Shown here: in pieces, positions 8,659-17,396 of the stretch
How the letters are laid out: each line of letters starts with the position of its first letter
Numbering within the stretch: position 1 is the first letter of the stretch
From: JBBROS01 sp038229135
Lineage (GTDB): Bacteria > Pseudomonadota > Alphaproteobacteria > Acetobacterales > Acetobacteraceae
Assembly: GCA_038229135.1 (NCBI GenBank)
Contig: JBBROS010000012.1
Coordinates: 1-64,000, forward strand
Length of the DNA stretch: 64,000 bases
Direction: 5' to 3'
The notes under the pieces: generated by a model
What the model saw: the letters and a program-made list of their open reading frames with translations, nothing else
The model's database searches: none
What the model was told of the DNA's origin: nothing
Made by a program: the position numbers and the translations under genes

Positions 8659-9882
8659 ATGGTTGTTTCGAGGGCGAGCCTTGGGCGGGTGGCGCTGGCA
8701 TTCGTGGCGCTGGGCGCGGCGCAGGCGAGTGCGCAGCAGAAGACGGTGATCACCTTCGCGGGCGCCACGTTCGCCGAGGCCGGGCGGGGGGACAAGCTGC
8801 GGGCCTGGGTGGAGCAGTTCAACAAGAGCCAGGACAAGATCGAGGTCCAGCCCGTCACCATCCCGTTCAGCACCTTTGCCAACACGGTGTTCACGCAGAT
8901 GGGCGGCGGCGGTGGGCCGGACCTCGTGCGGCTGGACCAGACCGATTACTACGCGGCCGTGGAGGCCAACCGGCTATTGCCGATGGACGACCTGGTGAAG
9001 CCGGGCCTGAAGTGGTCGGCGCCGGACAAGTTCCTGAAGGTGGGGGACAAGCGGTTCGGCATCCCGTTCGAGATCAGCAATTACGTGCTGATCCTGAACG
9101 GCGCGTTGGTGCCGAACCCGCCCAAGGATTTCGACGCGTTCGTGGACGCGGCCAAGGCGGCGACCAAGGACGGGAACTACGGCTTCGCGTTCCGCGCGAC
9201 GATGGCCGAGCGGGCGGGGTTCTGGCAGGACGTCTGCAACTACGTGTACGGCTTCGGCGGGCGCTGGAGCGACGATGCGGGAAACCTCACGCTCAACAGC
9301 CCCAAGGTGATCGAGGGCGTGGCGGCGTACAAGCGCATGTATGATGCGGGGGCCATCCCGAAGGGGGCCGATGCAGCGACCTACCGGCGGATGTTCTGGG
9401 AGGGCAAGCTCGGCATGGAGATCGATAATGGCGGCGTTGCCACGATCTTCTACACGCAGTCTCCCACGATGAAGCTGGTGGCGGCACCGAGCCCGTTCCC
9501 GACCAAGGCGCAGGGGCTGATTCTGGCGCCCTTGGCGGTGAACGCGAACACCAAGAGCAAGGATGCGGTCAAGACCTTCCTCGGCTGGATGCTCGAGCCC
9601 GAGCACCAGGCGAGCCTGCAGCAGCTGCTGGGGGCCTCGAACGTGGCGACGGTGGTGCCGCGGCCCGAGGCGGATCTGAAGGACCGGCCGTGGCTGGCAG
9701 TGTTCGACGCGCAGACCGAGAACAGCGTGCCGCAGCTGGTGACGGGCTACGAGACGAAGACGCCCGAGATCCAGCAGATCGTGCTCGAGGCGGTGCTGCG
9801 GGTGCTGCAGGCCGGGCAGGACCCGAAGCGGGCGATGGACGACGCACAGCGGCTGGCGTCGAGCCGGGTGTCGCGCAAGTAG
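8659..9882 (+). CDS. ABC transporter extracellular sugar-binding protein
   Basis: Family 1 solute-binding protein of 407 residues. A Sec signal peptide of about 25 residues ends at ASAQ, so it is periplasmic. The fold resembles MalE/UgpB-type proteins: VITFAGATFAEAGRG, QMGGGGGPDLVRLDQTDYYA, FWEGKLGMEIDNGG and a C-terminal EPEHQASLQQLLGA. It lies 15 bases after the enolase-superfamily gene and 1 base before the first permease, so it belongs to one operon. Ligand probably a sugar, sugar acid or polyol, by family and context. Confidence 0.92.
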   Translation: MVVSRASLGRVALAFVALGAAQASAQQKTVITFAGATFAEAGRGDKLRAWVEQFNKSQDKIEVQPVTIPFSTFANTVFTQMGGGGGPDLVRLDQTDYYAAVEANRLLPMDDLVKPGLKWSAPDKFLKVGDKRFGIPFEISNYVLILNGALVPNPPKDFDAFVDAAKAATKDGNYGFAFRATMAERAGFWQDVCNYVYGFGGRWSDDAGNLTLNSPKVIEGVAAYKRMYDAGAIPKGADAATYRRMFWEGKLGMEIDNGGVATIFYTQSPTMKLVAAPSPFPTKAQGLILAPLAVNANTKSKDAVKTFLGWMLEPEHQASLQQLLGASNVATVVPRPEADLKDRPWLAVFDAQTENSVPQLVTGYETKTPEIQQIVLEAVLRVLQAGQDPKRAMDDAQRLASSRVSRK

Positions 9883-9883
9883 C

Positions 9884-10771
9884 ATGTCGGACGGCGGGCA
9901 GAGGGAGCGCGGGACGGCCTACTGGTTCGTGGGGCCGCTCGTGCTGTTCCTGCTCGCGCTGCAGCTCTATCCGTTGCTGCAGGAAGTGTGGCTGAGTTTC
10001 ACCTCCACGGGGCTGCTCACGCCCCGGCAGCAGCCATTCGTGGGGTTGCGGAACTACACGGACCTGGTGGAGGCGCCGGAGCTGCGGGAGACGCTGGTGG
10101 TGACGGCCGTTTACACGGCGTCCTGCGTGGCGGCCTCCGTCGGCATCGGGCTCGGGGTCGCGCTTCTGCTCGACTCGCCTTTCCGCGGGCGGGGCTGGGC
10201 GCGGGCGCTGGTCACGGTGCCCTGGGCGGCGCCGCCGGTGGCCGTCGCGCTCATCTTCTCGTGGATCTACAACGCACAGTACGGGATCTTCAACCGGGGG
10301 CTGCGGCTTCTGGGGCTGCCGCAGGGCACGGAGAACTGGCTCGACAGCTACCAGCTGGCGCTGCCGGCGGTGCTGATCACCACCATCTGGCAGATCTTTC
10401 CCTTTGCCTCCGTGGTGCTGCTGGTGGCGTTGCAGGGCGTGCCTGCGGAGCTGCGGGAGGCGGCGACGATCGATGGGGCCGGGCGGGTGGCGACGTTCCG
10501 GGCGGTGGTGTGGCCCACCATCCGGCCGAGCGTCGCGCTGCTCGCGCTGTTCGCGACGATCTGGAGCCTGCGAAGGTTCGACCTGATCTGGCTGCTGACG
10601 CAGGGGGGCCCGATCGGGGCGACGAACACGCTGGTGATCGAGCTGTATCGCCGGGCGTTCGTCTATCGGGAGCTTGGCCCGGCGGCGGCCATCGGGGTGG
10701 TGGGGCTGGTGTTGGCGCTGGTTGCGACCGTGGTGTACTTCCGGGCGCAGCGGCGGATGGAGGCGGCATGA
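9884..10771 (+). CDS. ABC transporter permease, MalF/UgpA type
   Basis: Inner-membrane permease of 295 residues with six predicted helices, starting at YWFVGPLVLFLLALQLYP. The EAA loop that docks the ATPase is visible as LREAATIDGAGRVATFRAVV. It pairs with the next gene to form the membrane channel. Its stop overlaps the next start (ATGA). The operon has no ATP-binding gene, so a MalK/UgpC-type ATPase encoded elsewhere must serve it (inference). Confidence 0.93.
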   Translation: MSDGGQRERGTAYWFVGPLVLFLLALQLYPLLQEVWLSFTSTGLLTPRQQPFVGLRNYTDLVEAPELRETLVVTAVYTASCVAASVGIGLGVALLLDSPFRGRGWARALVTVPWAAPPVAVALIFSWIYNAQYGIFNRGLRLLGLPQGTENWLDSYQLALPAVLITTIWQIFPFASVVLLVALQGVPAELREAATIDGAGRVATFRAVVWPTIRPSVALLALFATIWSLRRFDLIWLLTQGGPIGATNTLVIELYRRAFVYRELGPAAAIGVVGLVLALVATVVYFRAQRRMEAA

Positions 10772-11601
10772 CGGTCGGCTCGCGCTGGCCGGGGCGGGTG
10801 CGCATCGTGGGCGTGCTGGTGGTGCTCGGAGTGGCCATCTTCCCCCTGTATTGGATGGTCGTGACGTCGCTCACGTCGTCCGCCGGGCTGTTCGCGCCGG
10901 TGCCGCGGCTGTGGCCGGACTTGAGCGAGCTGGGCAACTACCCGGAGACGTTCGCCATCCGGCCGGTGGGGCGGTGGCTGCTGAACAGTGCGCTGGTGGC
11001 CACGGGGACGACGGTGCTGAGCATCGGGCTGGCGCTGCTCCCGGCCTATGCGCTGAGCCGGTTCCGCTTTCGCGGGCGGGGCGTGCTGGGCTTCTCGCTG
11101 TTCGCGACGCAGATGCTGCCGGAGGCGATGCTGGTCGTGCCGCTCTATGCGGTGTTCGCGGAGGCTCGGCTGCTGAACACGCTCGGTGGGCTCATCTTGG
11201 CCAACACGGCCTTCACCGTACCGGTGGTGACGTGGTTGCTGAAGGGCGCGATCGATGCGGTGCCGATCGAGATCGAGGAGGCGGCCTCGATCGATGGGGC
11301 GAGCCGGCTCGGGATCGTGCGGCACGTGGTGGCGCCGCTGATCGGGCCGACGCTTGCTGCGGCGGCGGTGATCGCGTTCTTCCACGGCTGGAACGAGTAT
11401 GTGTTCGCGCAGACGCTGGTGAGCGACGAGCGGCTGCGGACCGCGAGCGTCGGGCTGGCCGGGTTCATCGGCGAGCTGTCGACGCCGGTACACTCGGTGA
11501 TGGCGGTTGGCGTCATGTATACGCTGCCCGCGGTCGTGTTCTACCTGTTCGTGCAACGATACATGGTGTCAGACATGACGGCGGGCGGCGTGAAGGGGTA
11601 G
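10768..11601 (+). CDS. ABC transporter permease, MalG/UgpE type
   Basis: Second permease of the sugar-type transporter, 277 residues, six helices. The first helix is IVGVLVVLGVAIFPLYWMVV, and the EAA loop is IEEAASIDGASRLGIVRHVV. ATG at 10768 overlaps the preceding stop by four bases (ATGA); the frame stays open further upstream, but that stretch is the shadow of the first permease. It is the last gene of the operon and is followed at once by a strong GC hairpin. Confidence 0.93.
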   Translation: MTVGSRWPGRVRIVGVLVVLGVAIFPLYWMVVTSLTSSAGLFAPVPRLWPDLSELGNYPETFAIRPVGRWLLNSALVATGTTVLSIGLALLPAYALSRFRFRGRGVLGFSLFATQMLPEAMLVVPLYAVFAEARLLNTLGGLILANTAFTVPVVTWLLKGAIDAVPIEIEEAASIDGASRLGIVRHVVAPLIGPTLAAAAVIAFFHGWNEYVFAQTLVSDERLRTASVGLAGFIGELSTPVHSVMAVGVMYTLPAVVFYLFVQRYMVSDMTAGGVKG

Positions 11602-11631
11602 GCCGGCCGCGTATCGTGCTCGCGGCCGGCC
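11601..11631. terminator. Hairpin between convergent genes, probable transcription terminator
   Basis: GGCCGGCCGCG (11601-11611) and CGCGGCCGGCC (11621-11631) form an 11-base-pair perfect stem with a 9-base loop. It begins at the last base of the permease stop codon and lies between two convergent genes, so it can serve both strands. There is no T tract. Confidence 0.7.
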
Positions 11632-11647
11632 CTCGCTATCCCTCAGG

Positions 11648-12157
11648 TCAGCCGACGCGGCCGACGACGCGCTCGATCTCGACGCGGACGAGGCGTTCGA
11701 CCATGGGGGGCAGGTGCTGGTCGAGCCAGCTGGCCACGATGGGGCGAAGCTCTTCGCGCACCAGGTCCTCGATCGTGGGGCCCTGTCGGCTGACGGCGCT
11801 GGACCGCTCGGAGGCGATGGTGCGGACGAGCTCCTGGACGGAGTTGGCCGCAGCGGCGGCGGAGTTGGCCCCGACGAGGCTACCGGCAGGGGCGTGCGGC
11901 GCGGGGATGGAGGCGGTGTTGGCAGATGCGAAGCTGGACATGATCACCGTGGGGCTCGAGGGAGGAGAGGGAACTGGGGCGCTTTCGGGGGTTGGGCCGG
12001 GCTCGTCCACCATCATTGCGGTGTCGAGCTCGAACACATCCTGATCCGGAGGCTCTGGCTTGGGCTCGTCTTCATTCAGGATCCGGCGAATGGAGGCGAG
12101 GATGTCCTCCATCGACGGGTCCGTCTCACTGGGCGATGCGTTGCTGTTCTGGTCCAT
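11648..12157 (-). CDS. popZ: PopZ-like polar organising protein (DUF2497)
   Basis: A 169-residue protein with the PopZ/DUF2497 layout: an N-terminal helix MEDILASIRRILNEDE, a proline/glutamate-rich disordered middle (about residues 30-100), and a conserved C-terminal helical block LVREELRPIVASWLDQHLP followed by VERLVRVEIERVVGR. In Caulobacter, PopZ forms a polar microdomain that anchors chromosome centromeres (family knowledge). ATG at 12157 follows the tolC stop by four bases, so the two are co-transcribed. The tolC-popZ order is common in Alphaproteobacteria. Confidence 0.88.
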   Translation of the reverse strand: MDQNSNASPSETDPSMEDILASIRRILNEDEPKPEPPDQDVFELDTAMMVDEPGPTPESAPVPSPPSSPTVIMSSFASANTASIPAPHAPAGSLVGANSAAAAANSVQELVRTIASERSSAVSRQGPTIEDLVREELRPIVASWLDQHLPPMVERLVRVEIERVVGRVG

Positions 12158-12161
12158 CGTA

Positions 12162-13571
12162 TCAGCGCCCTGGCTGGGAGGTTGCGTAGTCCCCGGTGCC
12201 GAACAGGCGCTCGCGAACGGCGTTATAATACGCGGTTTCGTCGTACAAGGGAACATTTAACGCTAGATCACGAGCGGTTAATCTTCCGATTGCGGCCGCA
12301 ACTTGGTAGGAATTTGTCACGAGGTTCGACAAATTCTGAACCAGGGTCACTCGCGAGTTCAGAAGTGTCTGTTCGGCGTTCAAAACGTCCAGCGTCGTGC
12401 GGCTGCCGACGATGGCCTCGCGCTGCACGCCTTCGAGGGCGATCTGGTTGGCGCGGATCTGGGCGCGGGTGCTCTCGATGGTGGCGCGCGTGGCGTTCAG
12501 CGTCTCGTAGGCCTGGGTGGCGGACTGGATCGACTGGCGGCGGATGTCGTCCACCGTCTTGCGGTTCTGCTGCTCGGTTTGCCGGGCCTGGCGGATGCGG
12601 GCGTATTCGGCGCCGCCCTGGTAGATCGGCACGCTCGCGTTGACCAGCACCTGGGCGCCGATGGAGCGCTGGTTGCTCACGGTGCTGTTGTCGGCGCGTG
12701 CCGCCTGGGCCTGCAGGCTCACCTGCGGCATCAGTTGGGCGAAGGCGACGTCGATCGCGTCACGCGAGGCGGCGGCGTCGAAGAGAGAGGCGATGACGTT
12801 CGGGTTGTTGGTGCTGGCGAGCTGCGTCGCCTCGTTCTGGGTGCGGATGGGCAGCCGGACAGGCTGCGGCTCCACGAGCTGGCCCGGTGCCTCGCCCACG
12901 TATCGGCGATAGAGGCCCCGGGCCGTCTGGAGGTTGCCCTCGCTCGTCTGTCGCGTGGCGCGGGCCCCGGCGAGCGCGGCCTCCGCCTGGGCCACGTCGG
13001 TGCGGGTGATCTCACCGACTCGGAAGCGGTCGTTGGTGGCCTGGAGCTGGCGGGCGAGCACCTGCTCGTTGTTGATGTTGAGCTGCAGCACCTGCTGGGA
13101 CTGGATGACGTTCACGTACGCGTTGATGGTGTCGGAAAAGACCTGCTGCTCGGTGGCGAGCAGGCGGGCGCGCTGGGCGAAGACGCGGTTGTCGGCCTGG
13201 TTGATGCCGGCGCGGGTGGCGCCGCCGCGGTAGAGCGGCTGGGTGAGGGTCGCCTGCTCGGTGAAGATGTCGCGGTTGTTGCGGCGGTAGCTCGAGCCGT
13301 TCTGCCCGGCCGAGCGCAGGTTGCCGTCGGCGTAGCCGAGCGAGCCGGCCAGCGCGATGGTGGGGCGCCATCCGGCCAGCGCCTGCGGCACGCCTTCATC
13401 CGTGGCGCGCAGCTGGGCGCGGGCGGCCTGGAGGGTGGGGTTGTTGGCGTAGGCCGACGCCAGGGCATCCTGAAGGGTGCGCGGCTGGGCGACGGCGTGG
13501 TCCGGCACGAAGGCTGCGGAGAACGCGACGGCCAGGGCCAGGGCGAGGTGGGTCGGTCGAAGCATGGGCAT
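12162..13571 (-). CDS. tolC: TolC family type I secretion outer membrane protein
   Basis: Outer-membrane channel of tripartite efflux or secretion systems, about 469 residues. A signal peptide (LALALAVAFSAAFVPDHAVA) is followed by TolC repeats: TLQDALASAYANNPTLQAAR at the start, ATLTQPLYRGGATRAGINQA in the first half and NASVPIYQGGAEYARIRQAR in the second. The duplicated LYxGG motif is diagnostic. The start at 13571 (MPMLRPTH) gives a normal signal peptide; ATG 13565 is an alternative. It lies between pcm (upstream) and popZ (downstream), all on the minus strand. Confidence 0.93.
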   Translation of the reverse strand: MPMLRPTHLALALAVAFSAAFVPDHAVAQPRTLQDALASAYANNPTLQAARAQLRATDEGVPQALAGWRPTIALAGSLGYADGNLRSAGQNGSSYRRNNRDIFTEQATLTQPLYRGGATRAGINQADNRVFAQRARLLATEQQVFSDTINAYVNVIQSQQVLQLNINNEQVLARQLQATNDRFRVGEITRTDVAQAEAALAGARATRQTSEGNLQTARGLYRRYVGEAPGQLVEPQPVRLPIRTQNEATQLASTNNPNVIASLFDAAASRDAIDVAFAQLMPQVSLQAQAARADNSTVSNQRSIGAQVLVNASVPIYQGGAEYARIRQARQTEQQNRKTVDDIRRQSIQSATQAYETLNATRATIESTRAQIRANQIALEGVQREAIVGSRTTLDVLNAEQTLLNSRVTLVQNLSNLVTNSYQVAAAIGRLTARDLALNVPLYDETAYYNAVRERLFGTGDYATSQPGR

Positions 13572-13629
13572 CCTCTCGTCGCGCGGCCCGTCAGCGGGGC
13601 GGCGACACTGTGCCACAGACGGGCTCCAG

Positions 13630-14337
13630 CTAAAACGTGAAAGCGGGCCGGGCGCGGAGCTGGGGCAGGAGAGGGGTGGTGCAGTCGAAGAAGGGCTGGG
13701 CGCGCAGGCGGTGGGCGGGGCGGCCGGGCGCGCCCGGGTGGTGGCCCGGCGTCTGCACGGGTTCGGCCAGCACGCCCTGGCCGCCGCCGTTGCCCGCCTC
13801 CTGCACCACGGTGGCGAGGCGGCCCGTGGGGCTCAGCTGGTCGGCCAGCGCGTCCGGGATCGCGCTGACCGCGCCGTCGATCAGGATGAAGTCGTAGGGG
13901 GCGGCGCCGGGCCAGCCGGCAGCGACGGGAGCGTCGACGATGGTCACGGCCGTCCCGGCAAGGGCCGCGCGGGCGATGGCGAGCAGCGCCGGGTCGTCCT
14001 CGAGGGCGGTCACGCGGGCGCCCATGGTGGCCAGCAGCGCCGCGCCGTAGCCGGTGCCGGCGCCCACGACGAGGCCGCTCTCCCCGGCGCGCACCTGCAG
14101 CAGCTGCACGAGGCGGGCGATGACCATGGGCTCGACCAGCGCGCGGCCACCGGGGAGCGCCACGTCCTCGTCCACATAGGCCAGGCTGGCCAGGTGCGGC
14201 GGCAGGAAGCGCTCGCGCGGCAGCGTGCGCATGGCGCGGATGATGCGGGGGTCGACGACCTTGTTCGGGCGCACCTGGCCATCGACCATGTGGTCGCGGG
14301 CGGCGGCGAAATCGGGTGCGGGGGAGGGCGGGGCCAT
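13630..14337 (-). CDS. pcm: Protein-L-isoaspartate O-methyltransferase
   Basis: SAM-dependent repair methyltransferase family, 235 residues. Visible features are DHMVDGQVRPNKVVDPRII near the N-terminus, typical of the alphaproteobacterial group, FLPPHLASLAYVDEDVALPG, and a SAM-binding loop VVGAGTGYGAALLATMGARV. The C-terminal half is proline/arginine-rich before a normal FDCTTPLLP ending. ATG at 14337 is chosen because homologues begin this close to the DHMVDGQ motif. It is first in the pcm-tolC-popZ unit and divergent from the amidohydrolase gene. Confidence 0.9.
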   Translation of the reverse strand: MAPPSPAPDFAAARDHMVDGQVRPNKVVDPRIIRAMRTLPRERFLPPHLASLAYVDEDVALPGGRALVEPMVIARLVQLLQVRAGESGLVVGAGTGYGAALLATMGARVTALEDDPALLAIARAALAGTAVTIVDAPVAAGWPGAAPYDFILIDGAVSAIPDALADQLSPTGRLATVVQEAGNGGGQGVLAEPVQTPGHHPGAPGRPAHRLRAQPFFDCTTPLLPQLRARPAFTF

Positions 14338-14458
14338 GACGGGAGGGTTATAGGTGCGGCGGGAGCGCGCGCCAAGCTTGGTGGGCGGGGCTGGACACGG
14401 GGGGCGCTCTGCCCGGATCATCATGGCTTCGGGCGGCAGGGGTGGCGCGTTGGATTGC

Positions 14459-15847
14459 ATGTTCACCGAGGCGCTGGTCATCACGGGCGACGCGGAGCGG
14501 CTCGTGCTGCCGCAGGGGGCCGTGGCCGTACGGGGCACGCGCATCGCGGCGGTCGGGCCCCAGGCGGCGCTCGAGGCCGACCCGGCGCTGGCCGACCTGC
14601 CGCGCGTGCCCAGCCGGGGGCTGATGCTGCTGCCGGGGCTGGTGAACGCGCACACGCACACGGTGCTGCTGGCGCTGCGCGGCACGGTGGAGGATTGGGA
14701 GGGCGAGGCGGTCTATCGCTACATGTCCCCGATCTCCTACGCCATGACGGCCGGGGAGCGGGCGGCGTTCGCGACGCTCGGGTGCCTCGAGGCGATCCGC
14801 AGCGGCACGACGGCGCTGGTGGACCCGTTCCGGCACGTGATGGACTACGCGCCCGCCATGGCGGCCACGGGAATGCGGCTATGGCTCTCGGAGAGCTGTG
14901 CGGACATCGACACGCGGCGGATCCGGCATGGCGAATACGCGGTCGACGACGCGTTCGGGCGCGTGTTCCTCGAGCGGACGGAGGCGCTGATCGGGGCCAT
15001 GCACGGGAGCCATGGGGACCGGGTGCGGTGCCAGGTGGCGGCGCACGCGCCGGACAATTGCTCGCCGGCGATGCTGGCGGCGGTGCGGGAGATGGCGGCG
15101 CGGCACGGGCTCTCCCGGACCGTGCACCTGTCGCAGGGGCTGAGCGAGGTGTCGGCGGTGCGGGCGGCGCATGGGCTGACCTCGGCAGAGTATCTGGAGC
15201 GCGAGGGGTTCCTGGGGCCGGACCTGGTGGCGGCGCACTGGACGTTCTGCACCGAGGCAGACATCGCGCTGCTGGCCGCGCGCGGGGTGACGATGGCGCA
15301 TTGCCCGGCCAGCATCTCCCGGCGCGGCATGCACAAGGCGCTGCTTGGGCCCATCCGGGATGCCGGGGTGCGGGTGGCGCTGGGGACGGACAACATGAGC
15401 GAGGACATGTTCCAGGCGCTGGCGTTCGGCTCGATCCTGCACCGCACGGGGCGCGGGCGGGTGAGCGAGGGTGGGGTGCGGCCCACGCCGCAGGACATGC
15501 TGGACATGGTGACGCGGGATGCCGCGGCGAGCGTGGGGGCGCTGGACGAGATCGGGTCGATCGAGCGGGGGAAGAAGGCGGACCTGACCTTCATCGACCT
15601 GGCGTCGCCCGCGCTGCGCCCGGCGATCCATCCGCTGTCCAACCTCGTGCATTACGGGCACCCGGGGGTGGTGCATTCGGTGATGGTGGATGGCGCCTGG
15701 CTGATGCGGGACCGCGCGCTGACGACGCTCGACGAGGCTGCGGTGCTCGCGGACGCGGAGGCGGCGACGCGGTCCGTGTGGGCGCGCATGCTGGCGGCGG
15801 ACCCCGACCTGCGCCCGCCAACAAACTTGTTCGGAGGTATGCCATGA
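14459..15847 (+). CDS. Amidohydrolase / deaminase (cytosine or S-adenosylhomocysteine deaminase-like)
   Basis: Metal-dependent hydrolase of the amidohydrolase superfamily (COG0402 type), 462 residues. Metal ligands are visible in LPGLVNAHTHTVLLALRG (HxH), in AHWTFCTEADIALLAARGV, and in VALGTDNMSEDMF (Asp). HCPASISRRGMHKALL and KKADLTFIDL are also typical of aromatic-base deaminases. The frame is open upstream with other possible starts (14354, 14423); 14459 gives the usual N-terminus before the first beta strand. It overlaps the DUF1028 gene by four bases, so the two act together. The substrate is uncertain. Confidence 0.87.
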   Translation: MFTEALVITGDAERLVLPQGAVAVRGTRIAAVGPQAALEADPALADLPRVPSRGLMLLPGLVNAHTHTVLLALRGTVEDWEGEAVYRYMSPISYAMTAGERAAFATLGCLEAIRSGTTALVDPFRHVMDYAPAMAATGMRLWLSESCADIDTRRIRHGEYAVDDAFGRVFLERTEALIGAMHGSHGDRVRCQVAAHAPDNCSPAMLAAVREMAARHGLSRTVHLSQGLSEVSAVRAAHGLTSAEYLEREGFLGPDLVAAHWTFCTEADIALLAARGVTMAHCPASISRRGMHKALLGPIRDAGVRVALGTDNMSEDMFQALAFGSILHRTGRGRVSEGGVRPTPQDMLDMVTRDAAASVGALDEIGSIERGKKADLTFIDLASPALRPAIHPLSNLVHYGHPGVVHSVMVDGAWLMRDRALTTLDEAAVLADAEAATRSVWARMLAADPDLRPPTNLFGGMP

Positions 15848-16506
15848 CGTTTTCACTCGCTGGACGGTGCGCGCGGACGGGGATGCTGGGCGCGGCCATC
15901 ACCACCTCGAGCGTGGGGGTGGGCGCGCGCTGCATGTTCGCGCGGGCGGGCGTCGGCGTGGTGCTGACGCAGCATCGGACGGACCCGCGGCTGGGGCCGT
16001 TGGGGCTGGCGATGCTGAAGGCGGGGCTCGATGCGGCCCAGGCGGTGGCGGGGCTGGCGGCAGGCACGCCGCATGCCGGGTGGCGGCAACTGGCGGCGGT
16101 GGATGCGGCGGGGCGGACCGGGCATTTCTCGGGCGCGCTGATCCGCTCGAAGCAGGATGGCGTCTCCGGCGTGGACTGCGTGGCGGTGGGCAACATCCTG
16201 CGGACCGAGGCGGTGCCGGGGGCTATGGTGGCGGCGTTCGAGGCGGACCCGGCGCTGCCCCTGCCCGAGCGGCTACTGGCGGCGCTGGAGGCCGGGGACA
16301 GGGCGGGGGGTGAGGAGAAGCCGCTGCGGTCCGCGGCGCTGCTGGTGGTGCATCGGGAGCGGTTCCCGTACGTGGATTTGCGGGTCGATGCGGCGGCCGA
16401 CCCCATCGCGGCGCTGCGGGCGGTGTGGGCCGAGTATGCGCCGGAGGTGGACGAGTACGTGGCGCGGGCGGTGGACCCGGGGAGCCTGGGGGCTTCGAGC
16501 CTGTAA
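15844..16506 (+). CDS. DUF1028 family protein
   Basis: A 220-residue protein of the DUF1028 family, whose members have an Ntn-hydrolase-like fold and unknown activity. Typical stretches are MLGAAITTSSVGVGARCMFA, GVVLTQHRTDPRLGPLG and FPYVDLRVDAAADPIAALR. The ATG overlaps the amidohydrolase stop (ATGA), giving a two-gene operon; DUF1028 proteins often sit beside amidohydrolases or peptidases (family knowledge). The frame is open far upstream, but that part is antisense to pcm and is not coding. Confidence 0.88.
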   Translation: MTFSLAGRCARTGMLGAAITTSSVGVGARCMFARAGVGVVLTQHRTDPRLGPLGLAMLKAGLDAAQAVAGLAAGTPHAGWRQLAAVDAAGRTGHFSGALIRSKQDGVSGVDCVAVGNILRTEAVPGAMVAAFEADPALPLPERLLAALEAGDRAGGEEKPLRSAALLVVHRERFPYVDLRVDAAADPIAALRAVWAEYAPEVDEYVARAVDPGSLGASSL

Positions 16507-16537
16507 AGGCGGCAGGGTCGGGTGGGTCTCGATCGCC

Positions 16538-16631
16538 GTCATCGCGAGGCGCGCTTGGGCCGTGGCGATCCAGAGGCGTAGGGGCCGGCCTTCGTAGCCC
16601 CTGGATCGCCACGCCTTCGGCTCGCGATGAC
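16538..16631. repeat. Palindromic intergenic element, copy A (94 bp)
   Basis: Ends are GTCATCGCGAG and CTCGCGATGAC. The interior arms GGCGATCCAG and CTGGATCGCC also pair, so the whole element can fold into a long hairpin. It lies between the convergent DUF1028 and tandem RidA genes. This is the longest of five related copies in the window. Confidence 0.9.
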
Positions 16632-16655
16632 GCCGTGTCCGATAGGCCGTTCCGG

Positions 16656-17396
16656 TCAGCCGGGCAGCGTGGCGTGGACGTCGATCTCCATGAGGATCTC
16701 GGGGGCCGCGAGGCCCTTGACCACCAGCTCGGTGCTGGCGGCGGGGGCGTTGGCGAAGGCGGGTTGGACCACGTCCAGCACGGGGCCGAGGTGGGCGCGG
16801 TCCGTCACGTAGGTGACGAGGCGGGTGGCGTGGTCGAGCGTGGCGCCGACATCCGCCAGGAGGGTTTGGACGTTGGCGATGGCTTCGCGGGCCTGGGCGG
16901 CGGGGTCGGTGAGGTGGACGAGGTCCCGGCTGAAGCTCATGCCGGTCTGGCCGCGGAGGAAGATGCGGCGCCCCGCGCGGACGACCATGCAGAACTCCAT
17001 GCGGAAGGACTGGCGCTCGAGGCCGTAGGGGTGTTCGGCCGCCTGGTAGCGGCGGAGGCGGTCATGCGGGCCGCCATGGACGGCGTAGGCGTCGAGCTGG
17101 AAGAGGGCGTCCGGGTCCAGGAGGCCTTTCACGATGAGGCCGGTGGACACGGGCCAGATACCCGGGAGGGCTTGGCCGAGCGCGCCATAGATGGCCTGGC
17201 GGTAGGCGCGGTCCGTGATTTCCATCGTGATCTTGCAGAGGTCCTGGACGGACCCGCCGTCCTGCGCGAGGCGCTCCCGCAGCTGCCGGAACACGGCTTC
17301 GGCCTGGAGCCCCGCGGCGGCGGGGCTGTGGCCGTGCTTGCGGACCGTGGCCGCCGCGTCCGGGTCCGTGAGGCCGGGGAGGAAGCGTACGCTCAT
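16656..17396 (-). CDS. Tandem RidA (YjgF/YER057c) domain protein
   Basis: A 246-residue protein with two RidA-like domains. The first is about residues 1-115 (QDLCKITMEITDRAYRQAI, then STGLIVKGLLDPDALFQLD). The second is about residues 125-246 (IFLRGQTGMSFSRDLVHLTD, ATRLVTYVTDRAHLGPVLD, STELVVKGLAAPEILMEIDV). RidA proteins hydrolyse reactive enamines or imines. Most are single-domain trimers of about 130 residues, so the fusion is unusual. The arginine normally needed for catalysis is not obvious in domain one (GLIVKG context). Its ATG overlaps the stop of the single-domain ridA by four bases. Confidence 0.85.
   Translation of the reverse strand: MSVRFLPGLTDPDAAATVRKHGHSPAAAGLQAEAVFRQLRERLAQDGGSVQDLCKITMEITDRAYRQAIYGALGQALPGIWPVSTGLIVKGLLDPDALFQLDAYAVHGGPHDRLRRYQAAEHPYGLERQSFRMEFCMVVRAGRRIFLRGQTGMSFSRDLVHLTDPAAQAREAIANVQTLLADVGATLDHATRLVTYVTDRAHLGPVLDVVQPAFANAPAASTELVVKGLAAPEILMEIDVHATLPG

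Noticed and set aside
13477..16506. A very long open frame of about 1000 codons covering pcm, amidohydrolase and DUF1028 regions
   Set aside because: Only the last 220 codons (from 15844) are a real gene. The rest is antisense to pcm or out of frame, with Arg/Gly/Ala-only composition caused by high GC.
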